The notes: a model not told the origin generated them from the letters alone. A DNA stretch of 64,000 nt from JANMES01 sp038229715 (GCA_038229715.1 JBBROD010000015.1:3720-67719); one strand, 5' to 3'; positions 43,841 to 53,057 are shown, counted from the stretch's first letter. Made by a program: numbers and translations.

Positions 43841-44506
43841 CTAGTTATCTGTCCGGAACGGGATGCACCGCGGGACCAGCACTTCATCGATGATCTTTTC
43901 ACCGACGATTTCATCCAGCTGGTACTTCACCTGTCGTCGCAGTGTCTCCAGGCCCGGCTCGGATCCGCCCCCCAGCTTTTCCGGATCACTTTGCGCAATA
44001 ATCGTACGGACGCGGTCTTTTATCAAGGCCTCGCGTGATTTTAACGTCTTTTTTACTTCCTCTTCGTGCTCGGATTTGGTGACCGCGTAAATGCTGACGT
44101 CGTAAATAAACGACCGCCCGGAGACTTTGTTGAGGGCCTTCATCTCGACCACAACGATCTCGGCCGGGGTGCCTTTTTCCTTCTTGGCCGAGGTAGCGCC
44201 TTCGCCGTGGCCGCCTTCCTTGGCGGCTTCGCCGTGGCCGCCTTCTTTGGCGCCTTCACTGGAGCCTTCCTTGGGGGCGTCTTCCTTGACCAAGTCAGCG
44301 CCGACGACGACCTTGGCCGTTCCGCCGCCCAGGAATTTGAATCCCGCGAACAGAACCACGGCTTCGATCAGCATCACACCGCCTAGCAGTACCGGAAGCT
44401 TGGTCAGCATCCCGCCGATCCCGCCACTGGACTTGGCCTTGCCATGACCCTCGTCCTTGGCGGCTTCTTTTGCGGGAGCTTTCTCGGCTTTCTTTTCTTC
44501 TGCCAT
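43841..44506 (-). CDS. fliL: Flagellar basal-body protein FliL
   Basis: 221 residues: a Lys/Glu/Ala-rich start, one membrane helix at about 34-58 (LPVLLGGVMLIEAVVLFAGF), a Gly/His/Glu-rich stretch with repeated GGHGE units (about 78-108), and the FliL periplasmic domain with FIYDVSIYAVTKSE, IKDRVRTIIAQSDPEKL and IDEVLVPRCIPFR. The GGHGE repeats are unusual for FliL and might bind metal. Confidence 0.85.
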   Translation of the reverse strand: MAEEKKAEKAPAKEAAKDEGHGKAKSSGGIGGMLTKLPVLLGGVMLIEAVVLFAGFKFLGGGTAKVVVGADLVKEDAPKEGSSEGAKEGGHGEAAKEGGHGEGATSAKKEKGTPAEIVVVEMKALNKVSGRSFIYDVSIYAVTKSEHEEEVKKTLKSREALIKDRVRTIIAQSDPEKLGGGSEPGLETLRRQVKYQLDEIVGEKIIDEVLVPRCIPFRTDN

Positions 44507-44636
44507 GGGGAACCGTCACTTTCTTAGCTGCGGTCCGATAATGCGAATAGCCGCACTTCGTACTCTTTGCATATCGGCAAAGGACGGGGGCGGCTTGCGG
44601 TCGGTCATGGCAAATATAGTGGGCGAATCGCAATTT

Positions 44637-44831
44637 TCAGTCGGAAATCGCCTTTCGGATCACTCGCGCGTACTCGATCGCGCGACGGGTTACTTCCTGC
44701 AACGTTTCCTTCACCATCAGCTTTTCCCCGTGATCCGTGCACACCACCGTGTCGGGCGTGGCTTCGATGTAGCGGATCTTCTCCGCGTTCATCACGATCT
44801 GCTGGCCGTTCAGGCGAGTAAGAACGATCAT
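44637..44831 (-). CDS. flbD: Flagellar protein FlbD
   Basis: 64 residues, full length for FlbD/FlrD: MIVLTRLNGQQIVMNAEKIR, then IEATPDTVVCTDHGEKLMVK. FlbD-type proteins are encoded beside motA/motB and fliL in many bacteria; here motA and motB are absent between flbD and fliL. Confidence 0.93.
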   Translation of the reverse strand: MIVLTRLNGQQIVMNAEKIRYIEATPDTVVCTDHGEKLMVKETLQEVTRRAIEYARVIRKAISD

Positions 44832-44851
44832 CGTTCACCCTCAATATAAAA

Positions 44852-44893
44852 AGGCCCCCGCGACAGCAGAATAAACACCTGCCGCGAGGGCTC
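44852..44893 (-). terminator. Intrinsic terminator between flgE and flbD
   Basis: On the minus strand GCCCTCGCGGCAG pairs with CTGCTGTCGCGGGGGC around a nine-base loop, followed by CTTTTTATATT. It would end or reduce transcription from flgD-flgE before flbD. Confidence 0.75.
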
Positions 44894-44971
44894 AGGATTC
44901 ACCAGGGGCATCCTGCCCCATCGGTTGCAGCCGCCGTGTTCGAGCGGCCGCGTTGGATTGTGTCAGCTCGA

Positions 44972-46696
44972 TTACCGACTGCTGTTGAGCAGTTCGGTAA
45001 TCAACTGATCGCTCGTCGTGATCACTCGGCTGGCCGCGCTGAAACCGGTCGATGCGATGATCAGGTTAATAAATTCTTTCGACAGATCGACGTTGCTCAG
45101 TTCCAGCGAACCGGCGCGAATCTGTCCGGCACCCAGTTGATCGGGGCTGGTGATGATCGGCACGCCGCTGTTAGCGCCAGCGACGTACTGGTTGCCGCCG
45201 CGGTCTTGCAAGCCTTGCGGGTTGTTGAAGACCGCCACCGCGACCTGCCCGAGCGTTTGCGTCAGCCCGTTGGTGAATGAGCCGACGATCGTGCCATCCG
45301 CGCCGATGGAGAATGAGTTGAGCGTCCCGATCGGCGAGCCGTCCTGCTGGGTCACCACAAGATTTGAATTGTTGCTGGTCAGGCTCGTGGCGTTGCTGAA
45401 ATCCAACTTCAGCGTGATCGGCGTGCCGGCGCCGGTGTTCGTGCGGTCGATGGTGATCGTGGTATTGGTCGAATCCTTCAGTGCGCCGTTGGCGTCAAAC
45501 GTAAGCGTTCCGTTGCCCAGAACGATACCTTCGCTGGGGACGGTATTGATGTCCGAATCGTCGCCGCTGGTGGCGAAAAACCGCCAGACGTTGCCTTGGT
45601 CGTCCTTGCTTTCCAGGACGGCCGTCACGTCGACGGTTACCGGCGTGCCGAGCGAATCGTACCCGACAAAGCTTGTATGAACCGACTCACCGGTCGGAGA
45701 ACTCAGCACACCCGCCGAGTTTTGGCCGTCGGAAAACGTGAGCGGCGACAGGCCACCGGAATTGAGGAATCCCGAGCCGACGACCGACAGTGAATTTTCC
45801 TTGCCGAGATTCCCGGTGATGACCAGCTTGGTCTCGCCGGCAATGGTTTCGATCGTAGAGCCCGCGGTCGGTGAACCGGCGACACTGGTATCAACGCCCA
45901 ACCCTTGGTTGAAGAAACCAAGAAGGTCATTGACGGTAGAAGTCGGCGAAACGGAAAACGTTGAAACCGGCAGGGTTCTTCCGCCCTTTTTACCAGCGAG
46001 CGTTATCGCGTCGCCGGAACTTAAAAGCGCCGTGCCCGGGGTCGATAAGTCCGCCAAGTCCGTGAGAAGCGTCGTGCCGTCGAGCGTGGCCGACACCGCA
46101 CCGGTTTTTAATGCGAGGGCTTGGCTATTGAGGATGCTCGCTCCCGAGCCGATCGGGCCGTTGGAGTTGAGGTTGCCCGTGAATTTGACGTTTTCGGTTT
46201 GTTGTGCCTGCGTGAGCTGGCCGAGCGGGATTTCGACATTCTGAACCGTGCCCGGAATAATGTTGTGGTCGTCGTCGACACCGAATCCCTGAACAAAATC
46301 ACCGGAGGCGGTCACCAGTTGGTTACTGCTGTTGAGAGAGAACGAACCGTCGCGGGTGAACTTCTGTTCCGTGCCCTGAACGATGAAAAAGCCATCGCCG
46401 TCGATGGCAAGATTCGTGTCTTTGCCCGTGCTCTCGATCGAGCCGGTGGTGAAATCCTTTTCGATGGTGGAGATGGTCGCTCCCAAGCCGCGCTGCGACG
46501 GGTTGGTCCCGCCGAACTCGCTGCTCGGCGGTGAGCCGGCGGCGTCGGTCACGTAGAACTGCGGCTTGAATAGCGCCCGGCTGCTCTTGAAAGCCACCGT
46601 GTTCGCGTTGGCAATGTTGTTGCCCACGACGTTGAGTCGTGTCTGATTGACATCCAGACCCGAAAGCCCGGTATACAGTGCGCTGGTCAGTGCCAT
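44972..46696 (-). CDS. flgE: Flagellar hook protein FlgE
   Basis: 574 residues. The N-terminal rod-type helix is SALYTGLSGLDVNQTRLNVV followed by GNNIANANTVAFKSSRALF; the C-terminal helix is EFINLIIASTGFSAASRVIT. The central 400 residues are Thr/Ser/Asn/Gly-rich beta domains. Hook subunit, exported by the system encoded downstream. Confidence 0.94.
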   Translation of the reverse strand: MALTSALYTGLSGLDVNQTRLNVVGNNIANANTVAFKSSRALFKPQFYVTDAAGSPPSSEFGGTNPSQRGLGATISTIEKDFTTGSIESTGKDTNLAIDGDGFFIVQGTEQKFTRDGSFSLNSSNQLVTASGDFVQGFGVDDDHNIIPGTVQNVEIPLGQLTQAQQTENVKFTGNLNSNGPIGSGASILNSQALALKTGAVSATLDGTTLLTDLADLSTPGTALLSSGDAITLAGKKGGRTLPVSTFSVSPTSTVNDLLGFFNQGLGVDTSVAGSPTAGSTIETIAGETKLVITGNLGKENSLSVVGSGFLNSGGLSPLTFSDGQNSAGVLSSPTGESVHTSFVGYDSLGTPVTVDVTAVLESKDDQGNVWRFFATSGDDSDINTVPSEGIVLGNGTLTFDANGALKDSTNTTITIDRTNTGAGTPITLKLDFSNATSLTSNNSNLVVTQQDGSPIGTLNSFSIGADGTIVGSFTNGLTQTLGQVAVAVFNNPQGLQDRGGNQYVAGANSGVPIITSPDQLGAGQIRAGSLELSNVDLSKEFINLIIASTGFSAASRVITTSDQLITELLNSSR

Positions 46697-46792
46697 GACG
46701 AATCTTTCTTACAGACGATCCTGACTGGTCTCTTATCGCGGGCTCCGCCCGACGATCCCGGTGCAACATTCACCGGCTGATTCAACGCTCGG

Positions 46793-47233
46793 CTAGTTCG
46801 CCACCACCGTCTCGGGGTTAGCGGTGGTGATATCAGTCACCCTGCCGAGCCCGAGTTCCTTGCCGTTATCCAACTGCAGGTTCACTTTCCCGCCGGCGAC
46901 CTTGATCGACGTCACCAACCCGGTGACCGGATCGTTCCCGTCGTCCAAACCGCTGACGACTTTGCCGATCAAGTTCGACGCGCTGCCGACTTGGTTTTGC
47001 TGCGTGAGGTCCTGCAAAGTCGAAGTCAGCGTAGTGGACGACTGCAACTGGCTGATCTGGCTTATCTGCCCCAGCAGTTCGCCGTTCTTGACCGGATTGG
47101 TCGGATCCTGGTTTTGCAACTGTGTAATCATCAATTTGATGAAGTCAGAGGGATTGAGGTCGTAGGCATTCTTCTTCGCCGACTGAGTGCCCGTCGTACC
47201 ATTGATCCCGCTCGTGACGCCGCTGGTTGTCAT
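46793..47233 (-). CDS. flgD: Hook-assembly scaffold FlgD
   Basis: 146 residues with the FlgD core LNPSDFIKLMITQLQNQDPT followed by NPVKNGELLGQISQISQLQ, and a short beta C-terminus. It caps the growing hook. First gene of the visible flagellar operon; flgE follows after 96 bases. Confidence 0.93.
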   Translation of the reverse strand: MTTSGVTSGINGTTGTQSAKKNAYDLNPSDFIKLMITQLQNQDPTNPVKNGELLGQISQISQLQSSTTLTSTLQDLTQQNQVGSASNLIGKVVSGLDDGNDPVTGLVTSIKVAGGKVNLQLDNGKELGLGRVTDITTANPETVVAN

Positions 47234-47343
47234 GCGTATCGTTTCGGCAAGGGACGTGAAAGAAAATCAAAAATCAGATGCGGTAATTCAGCGCCAGGCA
47301 ACACCTGCGCGGCCGGAGCGCAACATCGGCGCGAAACGCATTG

Positions 47344-47501
47344 ATACGGATTTGATTTACGTCTCGCGCAATCCTTCGCAGATCGTCATTCCGAGGTACT
47401 CCGAGGAATCTCGGGTAGCGAGCGGATTTCGCATCCCGAGATTCCTCGGATTACCTTGGAATGACGGTGCTGGATGCGCGAGAATTAATTCGAGTCCGTA
47501 T
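47344..47501. repeat. 158-base inverted-repeat element, family K copy 2
   Basis: The ends ATACGGA / TCCGTAT and the central GTCATTCCGAGGTACTCCGA stem match the copy at 20514 almost base for base in length. It fills most of the 400-base space between flgD and the adenine deaminase, which diverge; nothing else is recognisable there. Confidence 0.8.
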
Positions 47502-47631
47502 GAATCGCAGCCTACGGAATATCCCGCATCCGCCCGAAAGCGCCCTCGTCAAACGTCGGGCGATGGTTACAATTCAATGCCGCTCAATGCCGCGCCCGAT
47601 TCAACCGCCTCGGGCGATGGGAAACTCATTC

Positions 47632-49347
47632 ATGGATCTTCCTTCACTCTTAGCCGTCGCCCGTGGCGATTTGACGGCGGACTTGTTGCTCAAAAACGCC
47701 CGGCTGGTGAACGTCTTCACCGGCGAGATCGAAGACACCGACATCGCCATCGCCGGCGGGCTGATCGTGGGTGTCGGGCGTGGGTATGCAGCCCGTCGAA
47801 CGGTCGAGCTCGCGGGAGCGTACGTCGCGCCCGGATTGATCGACGCGCATGTGCATATCGAAAGCAGCCTGTGCGTGCCGGCCGAGTTCGCACGCGCCGT
47901 CGTGCAGCGCGGCGTGACTACCGTCGTGACGGACCCGCACGAAATCGCGAACGTCTCCGGCGTCGAAGGGGTGCGGTTCATGTACGACGCCTCGCGCGGC
48001 CTGCCGCTGCGGGTAATCGTGATGGCACCCAGTTGCGTCCCCGCCACGCCGATGGGCACCAGCGGCGCGACGCTGTCTGCGAACGACCTCGCTTCAATGC
48101 TCGGCGACAATCCCATCGCCCACGGCTTGGCCGAGGTGATGAACTTCCCCGGCGTGATCCACGGCGACCCGGCGATGCTGCAGAAGCTTGCGCCCTTCAC
48201 CGCCGCCCGCCGCCCGATCGACGGGCACGCACCGGCCGTCACCGGAAAGCCGCTGAACGCATACGTCCTCTCCGGCGTCGGCAGCGATCATGAATGCGTG
48301 ACGGTGGACGAAGCCCGCGAGAAACTCGCGCGCGGGCTGTACTTGCTGATCCGCGAAGCCACCAACGCCCACAACTTGCATCCGCTGCTGCCGGTGGTGA
48401 CGCCCGCGAACAGCCGGCGAATCTGCTTCTGCACTGACGACCGCCAGCCGGCCGATCTGCTGTCGCAAGGCAGCGTCGATTACATGGTGCGCGAGGCGAT
48501 CAAGTTCGGCATCGCACCGATCGACGCGATCCGCATGGCGACACTGAACACCGCCGAATGGTTCGGCCTGCACGATCGCGGCGCGATCGCCCCAGGCCGC
48601 GTGGCGGACCTGTTCATCTTCGACGATCTCAACGCCCCCGCCGCCAAGCAAGTTTTCGTCGCGGGTATGGCTTTTGAACCCTCGCCCGGTACGCCGGGAG
48701 AGGGCAGGGTGAGGGTTCTGCCGCCCCGGTCGAAGCCGATCCCCTCGCTCACAGCAGCCCAACTGCAAATCCCCGCGAAGTCCAAAACGATCCGCGTCAT
48801 CGGCTCGCAGCCCGATCAACTCGTCACCGATCATACGACCGTCCCCGCAACGATCCGCGACGGTCGCGCCGTCTCCGACCCAACCCGCGACCTACTAAAG
48901 ATGGCTGTCATCGAGCGTCACAACGGCACGGGCAACGTCGGCCTTGGCTTCATCACCGGGTTCGGACTGAAACGCGGCGCGATCGCCGGGACGGTCGCGC
49001 ACGATCATCACAACCTGGTCGTTATCGGCGTCGATGACGAATCCATGCTGGCAGCCATCAGCGCCATACAACAAATGGGTGGCGGTTTGGCAGCAGTTGA
49101 AGGCCGCAAAGTGCTCGCCACCCTGCCGCTCCCGGTCGCCGGGTTGATGAGCGATCAGCCGATCGAGCATGTCCGCGACGCCTACAACGCCCTACTCGCC
49201 GCCGGCAAGCAGCTCGGCAGTACGATGCACGACCCGTTCATGGCCATGAGTTTTATGGCCCTGGAGGTTATCCCTAAGCTGAAGCTGACGGATCAGGGGT
49301 TGGTGGATGTAGAGCGATTTGAGCGGGTGGATTTGTTTGTCAGTTGA
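47632..49347 (+). CDS. ade: Adenine deaminase
   Basis: It turns adenine into hypoxanthine and ammonia. The 571-residue amidohydrolase has the metal motif GLIDAHVHIESSLCVPAEF, VVTDPHEIANVSGVEG, DGHAP, ICFCTDDRQPADLL, and the C-terminal domain GFGLKRGAIAGTVAHDHHNL. A stretch FEPSPGTPGEGRVRVLPPRS (encoded at about 48673-48732) is a family J intergenic repeat translated in frame between the two domains. The ATG at 47632 (or 47617) is preferred; earlier in-frame starts lie in the family K element. It heads the purine operon. Confidence 0.94.
   Translation: MDLPSLLAVARGDLTADLLLKNARLVNVFTGEIEDTDIAIAGGLIVGVGRGYAARRTVELAGAYVAPGLIDAHVHIESSLCVPAEFARAVVQRGVTTVVTDPHEIANVSGVEGVRFMYDASRGLPLRVIVMAPSCVPATPMGTSGATLSANDLASMLGDNPIAHGLAEVMNFPGVIHGDPAMLQKLAPFTAARRPIDGHAPAVTGKPLNAYVLSGVGSDHECVTVDEAREKLARGLYLLIREATNAHNLHPLLPVVTPANSRRICFCTDDRQPADLLSQGSVDYMVREAIKFGIAPIDAIRMATLNTAEWFGLHDRGAIAPGRVADLFIFDDLNAPAAKQVFVAGMAFEPSPGTPGEGRVRVLPPRSKPIPSLTAAQLQIPAKSKTIRVIGSQPDQLVTDHTTVPATIRDGRAVSDPTRDLLKMAVIERHNGTGNVGLGFITGFGLKRGAIAGTVAHDHHNLVVIGVDDESMLAAISAIQQMGGGLAAVEGRKVLATLPLPVAGLMSDQPIEHVRDAYNALLAAGKQLGSTMHDPFMAMSFMALEVIPKLKLTDQGLVDVERFERVDLFVS
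48679..48719. repeat. Family J repeat inside the adenine deaminase gene
   Basis: CCCTCGCCCGGTACGCCGGG and AGAGGGCAGGGTGAGGG match the intergenic repeat at 6746. In this frame it codes for PSPGTPGEGRVRV without a stop, at the boundary of two protein domains. Confidence 0.75.
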
Positions 49348-49421
49348 AGTAGGTTGCGTTACTTTAGCGAGGCTACTCGCCCCGCCGACGAAGCATTTTA
49401 TTAGGGATGTTCACTTAACCC

Positions 49422-50177
49422 ATGCGAGCCCAAAACCAACTCCTCCACAGCCGCACGCGCGTCAAGCCTCGATATGCCTTGTTTCCGATGGAAGGCGTGC
49501 CGTTTTCGCGCCTGCCCGACTGGAAGCTGACCGATGTGCGAATCCTTGCCGCCCCGGTGCTGGGGGCGAATTTCATTGAGTATCTGCTCAATCTGAAACC
49601 CGGCGCCAGCGCCGCCGTAGCCGCTGGCGGAAAAATTGAAACGTTCTTCTATGTTCTCAGCGGCTCGGTGAAACTCACGATCGACAAGTCCAATTCGCAC
49701 GCGCTCGCCGCCGGCGGTTTCGCGTTGCTGCCGCCGACGGCGAGCTACGAAGTATCCGCCGCCGCACCGGCGCAGGTGCTGATGCTCAAAAAACGTTTCG
49801 AGCCCGCTCCGGGCATCGCGACATTCGCGCCGCTGATCGGAAATCAGTCGAACATCAAAGCCGATGTCTACTGCGGCGATCCCGGTGCCAAGCTCCATTT
49901 GCTCATCCCCGATGACCTTCAGTACGACATGGCGATGAACATCTTCGAGTTCGACACCGGCCACAGCCTGCCTTGCGTCGAAACACACGTCATGGAGCAC
50001 GGCCTGTACTTTCTGCAAGGCAAGGGCTTGTACTACCTTGATGATACGTGGATGGAAGTGGAAGCCACCGATTTCATCTGGATGGGCCCGTACGTGCCGC
50101 AAAGTTACTACGCGACCGGGCCGGTCTCTTCGAAATACATTTATTACAAGAACGTGAATCGGGACATTCAACTGTAA
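49422..50177 (+). CDS. allE: (S)-Ureidoglycine aminohydrolase (bicupin)
   Basis: It releases ammonia from ureidoglycine, made by allantoate amidohydrolase, to give ureidoglycolate. The 251 residues form two cupin domains: about 30-125 (KPGASAAVAAGGKIETFFYVL) and 150-250 with the metal ligands in HSLPCVETHVMEHGLYFLQG and the C-terminal YVPQSYYATGPVSSKYIYYK. Matches the YlbA/UGHY family throughout. Follows adenine deaminase by 75 bases. Confidence 0.9.
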   Translation: MRAQNQLLHSRTRVKPRYALFPMEGVPFSRLPDWKLTDVRILAAPVLGANFIEYLLNLKPGASAAVAAGGKIETFFYVLSGSVKLTIDKSNSHALAAGGFALLPPTASYEVSAAAPAQVLMLKKRFEPAPGIATFAPLIGNQSNIKADVYCGDPGAKLHLLIPDDLQYDMAMNIFEFDTGHSLPCVETHVMEHGLYFLQGKGLYYLDDTWMEVEATDFIWMGPYVPQSYYATGPVSSKYIYYKNVNRDIQL

Positions 50178-50178
50178 G

Positions 50179-50225
50179 CGGGCTATGCCCTCCAAAATTC
50201 GGTGGGCCGAGCCCACTCTACGAAA
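50179..50225. repeat. Short hairpin repeat, family L
   Basis: GCGGGCTATGCCC and GGTGGGCCGAGCCCAC form two small GC-rich stems between allE and the KARI-like gene. Confidence 0.55.
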
Positions 50226-50231
50226 GACATC

Positions 50232-51212
50232 ATGGAAAAGATTTATCGTGACGCCGATGTGGACGCATCGATCCTCAAGGGCAAGACCATCGCCGTGATC
50301 GGGTACGGCATCCAGGGCAAGGCCCAGGCCGCCAACACGCGCGACAGTGGGTTCAAGGTCATCATCGGCACGCGCGAGCCGAGCGAGAGCAAATCGCGCG
50401 ATCAAGCCAAGGCCGACGGGTTTGAGGCCTACAGTTTCGCCGAGGCGACGAAGAAGGCGGATGTGCTGCTGATCGAGCTGGCCGATCCGGTGCAGCCGAC
50501 GATCTACAAGCGCGACATCGCCCCGAACCTGCGGGCTGGCCAGACGTTGTGCTTCTGCCACGGCTTTTCGGTCCTGTACGGCCAAATCGTCCCGCCGAAA
50601 GACGTGAATGTGGTGCTCTTCGTCCCCAACGCCCCCGGCGCGTTCGTGCGGGCCAAGTTCCTCAAAGGCGAAGGCGTTTACGGCTGCGTCAGCGTCGACC
50701 ACGACGCCACCGGCGACGCCCACAAGATCGTGCTCGCCATCAGCAAAGCCGTCGGCAGCACGCGGGCGGGTGTGGTGGATATGACCTTCCAGCACGAAAC
50801 CGAAGGCGATAATTTTGAGGAGCAAATCCTCTACGGCGGCGCGATCGCGCTGATGCGCGCCTGCTACAACACCATGGTCGAAGGAGGCTATAGCCCCAGC
50901 TTCTCGTACGCCAAAGCTATCCGCAGCATCCGCAGCGTGATCGACGTGATGGACGAGGTCGGCATTGAAACGTATCTCACCACCGGCTGTAGCCGTACGT
51001 GCGAATTCGCCGTCCGCACCCGCGGCCCGCGCGTGATCAACGTGGAAGAAATCCAAAAAATCTTCAAAGAAACCGAAGCCGGCATTTTTGCACGAGACTG
51101 GATGCAGGAATGGTCGCTAGGCATGCCGCAGCTTCACCGCCTCCGCCGAACCGCCGCCAACAGTTCCATGGAAACAACCGGCGCCGCGTGGCGCAGGGAT
51201 TTTGGGAAATAA
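50232..51212 (+). CDS. Ketol-acid reductoisomerase-like dehydrogenase, catalytic site altered
   Basis: The 326 residues align end to end with class I IlvC. The NAD(P) domain is intact: TIAVIGYGIQGKAQAANTRD, then FCHGFSVLYGQIVPP. In the knotted domain HETEGDNFEEQ keeps two metal-binding acids, but the segment that carries two more glutamates in IlvC (YFECLHE) reads YAKAIRS, and the lysine of PKGPGH is lost (PNAPGAF). True ketol-acid isomerisation therefore looks unlikely. It lies between ureidoglycine aminohydrolase and allantoate amidohydrolase, so it may act as a purine-pathway oxidoreductase, for example on ureidoglycolate. That role is inference; annotation as ilvC would be the default. 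Confidence 0.75.
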   Translation: MEKIYRDADVDASILKGKTIAVIGYGIQGKAQAANTRDSGFKVIIGTREPSESKSRDQAKADGFEAYSFAEATKKADVLLIELADPVQPTIYKRDIAPNLRAGQTLCFCHGFSVLYGQIVPPKDVNVVLFVPNAPGAFVRAKFLKGEGVYGCVSVDHDATGDAHKIVLAISKAVGSTRAGVVDMTFQHETEGDNFEEQILYGGAIALMRACYNTMVEGGYSPSFSYAKAIRSIRSVIDVMDEVGIETYLTTGCSRTCEFAVRTRGPRVINVEEIQKIFKETEAGIFARDWMQEWSLGMPQLHRLRRTAANSSMETTGAAWRRDFGK

Positions 51213-51214
51213 TT

Positions 51215-51306
51215 TTTAGCCACAGATGGGGCACAGATGAACACAGATAAGAAATAGCCTCTTTCTGTTCTTATCTGCGTTCATCTGCGTCCATCTGCGG
51301 CTAAAA
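51215..51306. repeat. Hairpin repeat, family C copy 3
   Basis: The left arm is of the GCCACAGATGGGGCACAGAT type, the right arm is of the ATCTGCGTCCATCTGCGGC type, so the two arms come from two variants of the family (compare the outer and inner layers at 23536). Between the KARI-like gene and allC. Confidence 0.82.
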
Positions 51307-51312
51307 AAATGT

Positions 51313-52539
51313 ATGTCGATTGATAGCAAGAGAATCTCGCGAGACATCGAAGCCATCGCCGGCTTCAGCGAAGTCCCGTCGACCGTAGGCTACAGCCGGC
51401 CGACGTTCACCAAGGCTTGGGCCAACGCGCGGGATTATGTCATCACCGAGGCGGAGAAAATCGGCTGCGGCGTGCGCATCGACGCTGCCGCCAATGTCCA
51501 CCTGCGACCTAAATCGCTGCCAGAGGACAAAAAAGTCTGGCTGAGCGGGTCGCATATCGACTCGGTCCCCACCGGCGGGAAGTTTGACGGCGTAATGGGG
51601 ATCGTCTCGCCACTGGAAGTGCTTCGGGTCCATCCGAATGCGCCGCTGGAACTGATCCTCTTCGCCGAGGAGGAAGGCAGCACGTTCAATCTCGGCATGC
51701 TCGGCAGCCGGGCGTGGGCGGGCACGCTGTCGGGCGACGAGATGGGGAAGCTGAAGAACAAAGCCGGCGTCGATCCGCTGACGGCTGGTAAGCCGTACGG
51801 TTTAAATCCCGCCAAACTCGTTAGCGATCGGCTCGATCCCGCGCGATACCTCGGCCTGATCGAGATTCACGCCGAGCAAGGACTATCGATGTGGAAGAAC
51901 GACATCCGCGTCGCCGTCGTGACCGCCATCAACGGCCGGCGTCAGTACTCGGTGACACTCAAAGGCCAGCCCAACCACGCCGGCAGCACGAAGATGGCCG
52001 ACCGCGCCGATGCACTCACGTGCGCCGCGGAGATCATCGTCGATCTTGAAGACCTCGCCCGCGGACTTGATGAAGAACTCGGTCATACGGTCATCACCGT
52101 CGGCCAGTTGTTGATTAAGCCGAATGCGATCAACGTCATTCCAGGAGAAGTCACGCTGACGATCGACTTCCGCGCCCGAACCGCCGCGATGCTTGAGAAA
52201 GGCCACAGCCGGATCGAAAACGTGATCGCCGAAGCGGTCGGCCGGCGCAATATCACCGCCACCGTGCGGCAGACCGAATCGCTGCCGGCTGAGCCGATGG
52301 ACGCGGCGATCTGCGAGCGACTCCGACGCGCTGCGACAAAATTGGGCGTCACAAATTTCCCCGACGTCGCCAGCGGCGCGCTGCATGACAGCGCGATCCT
52401 CGCCCCGCTGCTGCCGACGGCGATGCTGTTCGTCGCCAGCGAAGACGGCATCAGCCACAACCCGGCCGAGTTCAGCCGGATCGAAGACATCGCACTGGCG
52501 ACGCAGATTTTGGCCGAAACGGTCACGGAGGGCGCGTGA
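51313..52539 (+). CDS. allC: Allantoate amidohydrolase (M20 family)
   Basis: It hydrolyses allantoate to ureidoglycine, CO2 and ammonia. The 408-residue metal-dependent enzyme has SGSHIDSVPTGGKFDGVMGI, LFAEEEGSTFNLGMLGSRAW, IEIHAEQG and the dimer-domain motif GQPNHAGSTKMADRADAL. N-carbamoyl-amino-acid hydrolase is a sister family, but context (allE, allB, uricase) favours allantoate. The ATG follows a hairpin repeat closely. The stop overlaps the next start by four bases. Confidence 0.88.
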   Translation: MSIDSKRISRDIEAIAGFSEVPSTVGYSRPTFTKAWANARDYVITEAEKIGCGVRIDAAANVHLRPKSLPEDKKVWLSGSHIDSVPTGGKFDGVMGIVSPLEVLRVHPNAPLELILFAEEEGSTFNLGMLGSRAWAGTLSGDEMGKLKNKAGVDPLTAGKPYGLNPAKLVSDRLDPARYLGLIEIHAEQGLSMWKNDIRVAVVTAINGRRQYSVTLKGQPNHAGSTKMADRADALTCAAEIIVDLEDLARGLDEELGHTVITVGQLLIKPNAINVIPGEVTLTIDFRARTAAMLEKGHSRIENVIAEAVGRRNITATVRQTESLPAEPMDAAICERLRRAATKLGVTNFPDVASGALHDSAILAPLLPTAMLFVASEDGISHNPAEFSRIEDIALATQILAETVTEGA

Positions 52540-53057
52540 AAAAGCCCGTGCCGTTATCGACCGTGAACGAGATGACGCGAGAGCAGTTCGTTAGCGTGTG
52601 CGGCGGATTCTTCGAACACTCACCGTGGATCGCCGATCGCACCTGGCCGCGCCGGCCGTTCCCATCCCGCGACAAGTTGCATGCGGCGTTGGTCGCTACT
52701 GTGTCAGCCGCCACCGAGCAAGAACAAATCGCCCTGATCGTCGCCCACCCCGATCTTGTCGGCCGGCTGGCAAGGGAAGGAAAATTAACCAGCGAAAGTA
52801 CCGTCGAGCAGCGTGCCGCTGGCCTGGCCGGGTTGAGCGATGCGGAAATCGCCTCGTTCGATCGCTACAACGCCGAGTATCGTGCAAAATTCGGCTTTCC
52901 GTTTGTCATCTGCGCTCGCGAGAACAAGAAAGAAGCCATTCTGGACGCATTTCCGGTCCGCCTGGCAAATAGTTCCTCGAAAGAAATCCAGACCGCGCTT
53001 GCCGAGATTGCAAAGATAGCCAAACTGCGACTTCTCGACGCGATATCGGAGCAGTAA
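52536..53057 (+). CDS. uraD: OHCU decarboxylase
   Basis: It decarboxylates 2-oxo-4-hydroxy-4-carboxy-5-ureidoimidazoline to (S)-allantoin. The 173-residue helical protein has GGFFEHSPWIADRTW, the HPDLVGRLA stretch, LTSESTVEQRAAGLAGLSDA and FPFVICARENKKEAIL, all family signatures. The start is GTG at 52536, overlapping allC by four bases. Confidence 0.93.
   Translation: MKKPVPLSTVNEMTREQFVSVCGGFFEHSPWIADRTWPRRPFPSRDKLHAALVATVSAATEQEQIALIVAHPDLVGRLAREGKLTSESTVEQRAAGLAGLSDAEIASFDRYNAEYRAKFGFPFVICARENKKEAILDAFPVRLANSSSKEIQTALAEIAKIAKLRLLDAISEQ

Noticed and set aside
47461..47631. N-terminal extension of adenine deaminase
   Set aside because: It begins inside the family K repeat and gives residues unlike the family; the start at 47632 or 47617 is better.
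49401..51056. A 551-codon minus-strand frame across allE and the KARI-like gene
   Set aside because: Low-complexity shadow; both plus-strand proteins match known families along their full length.
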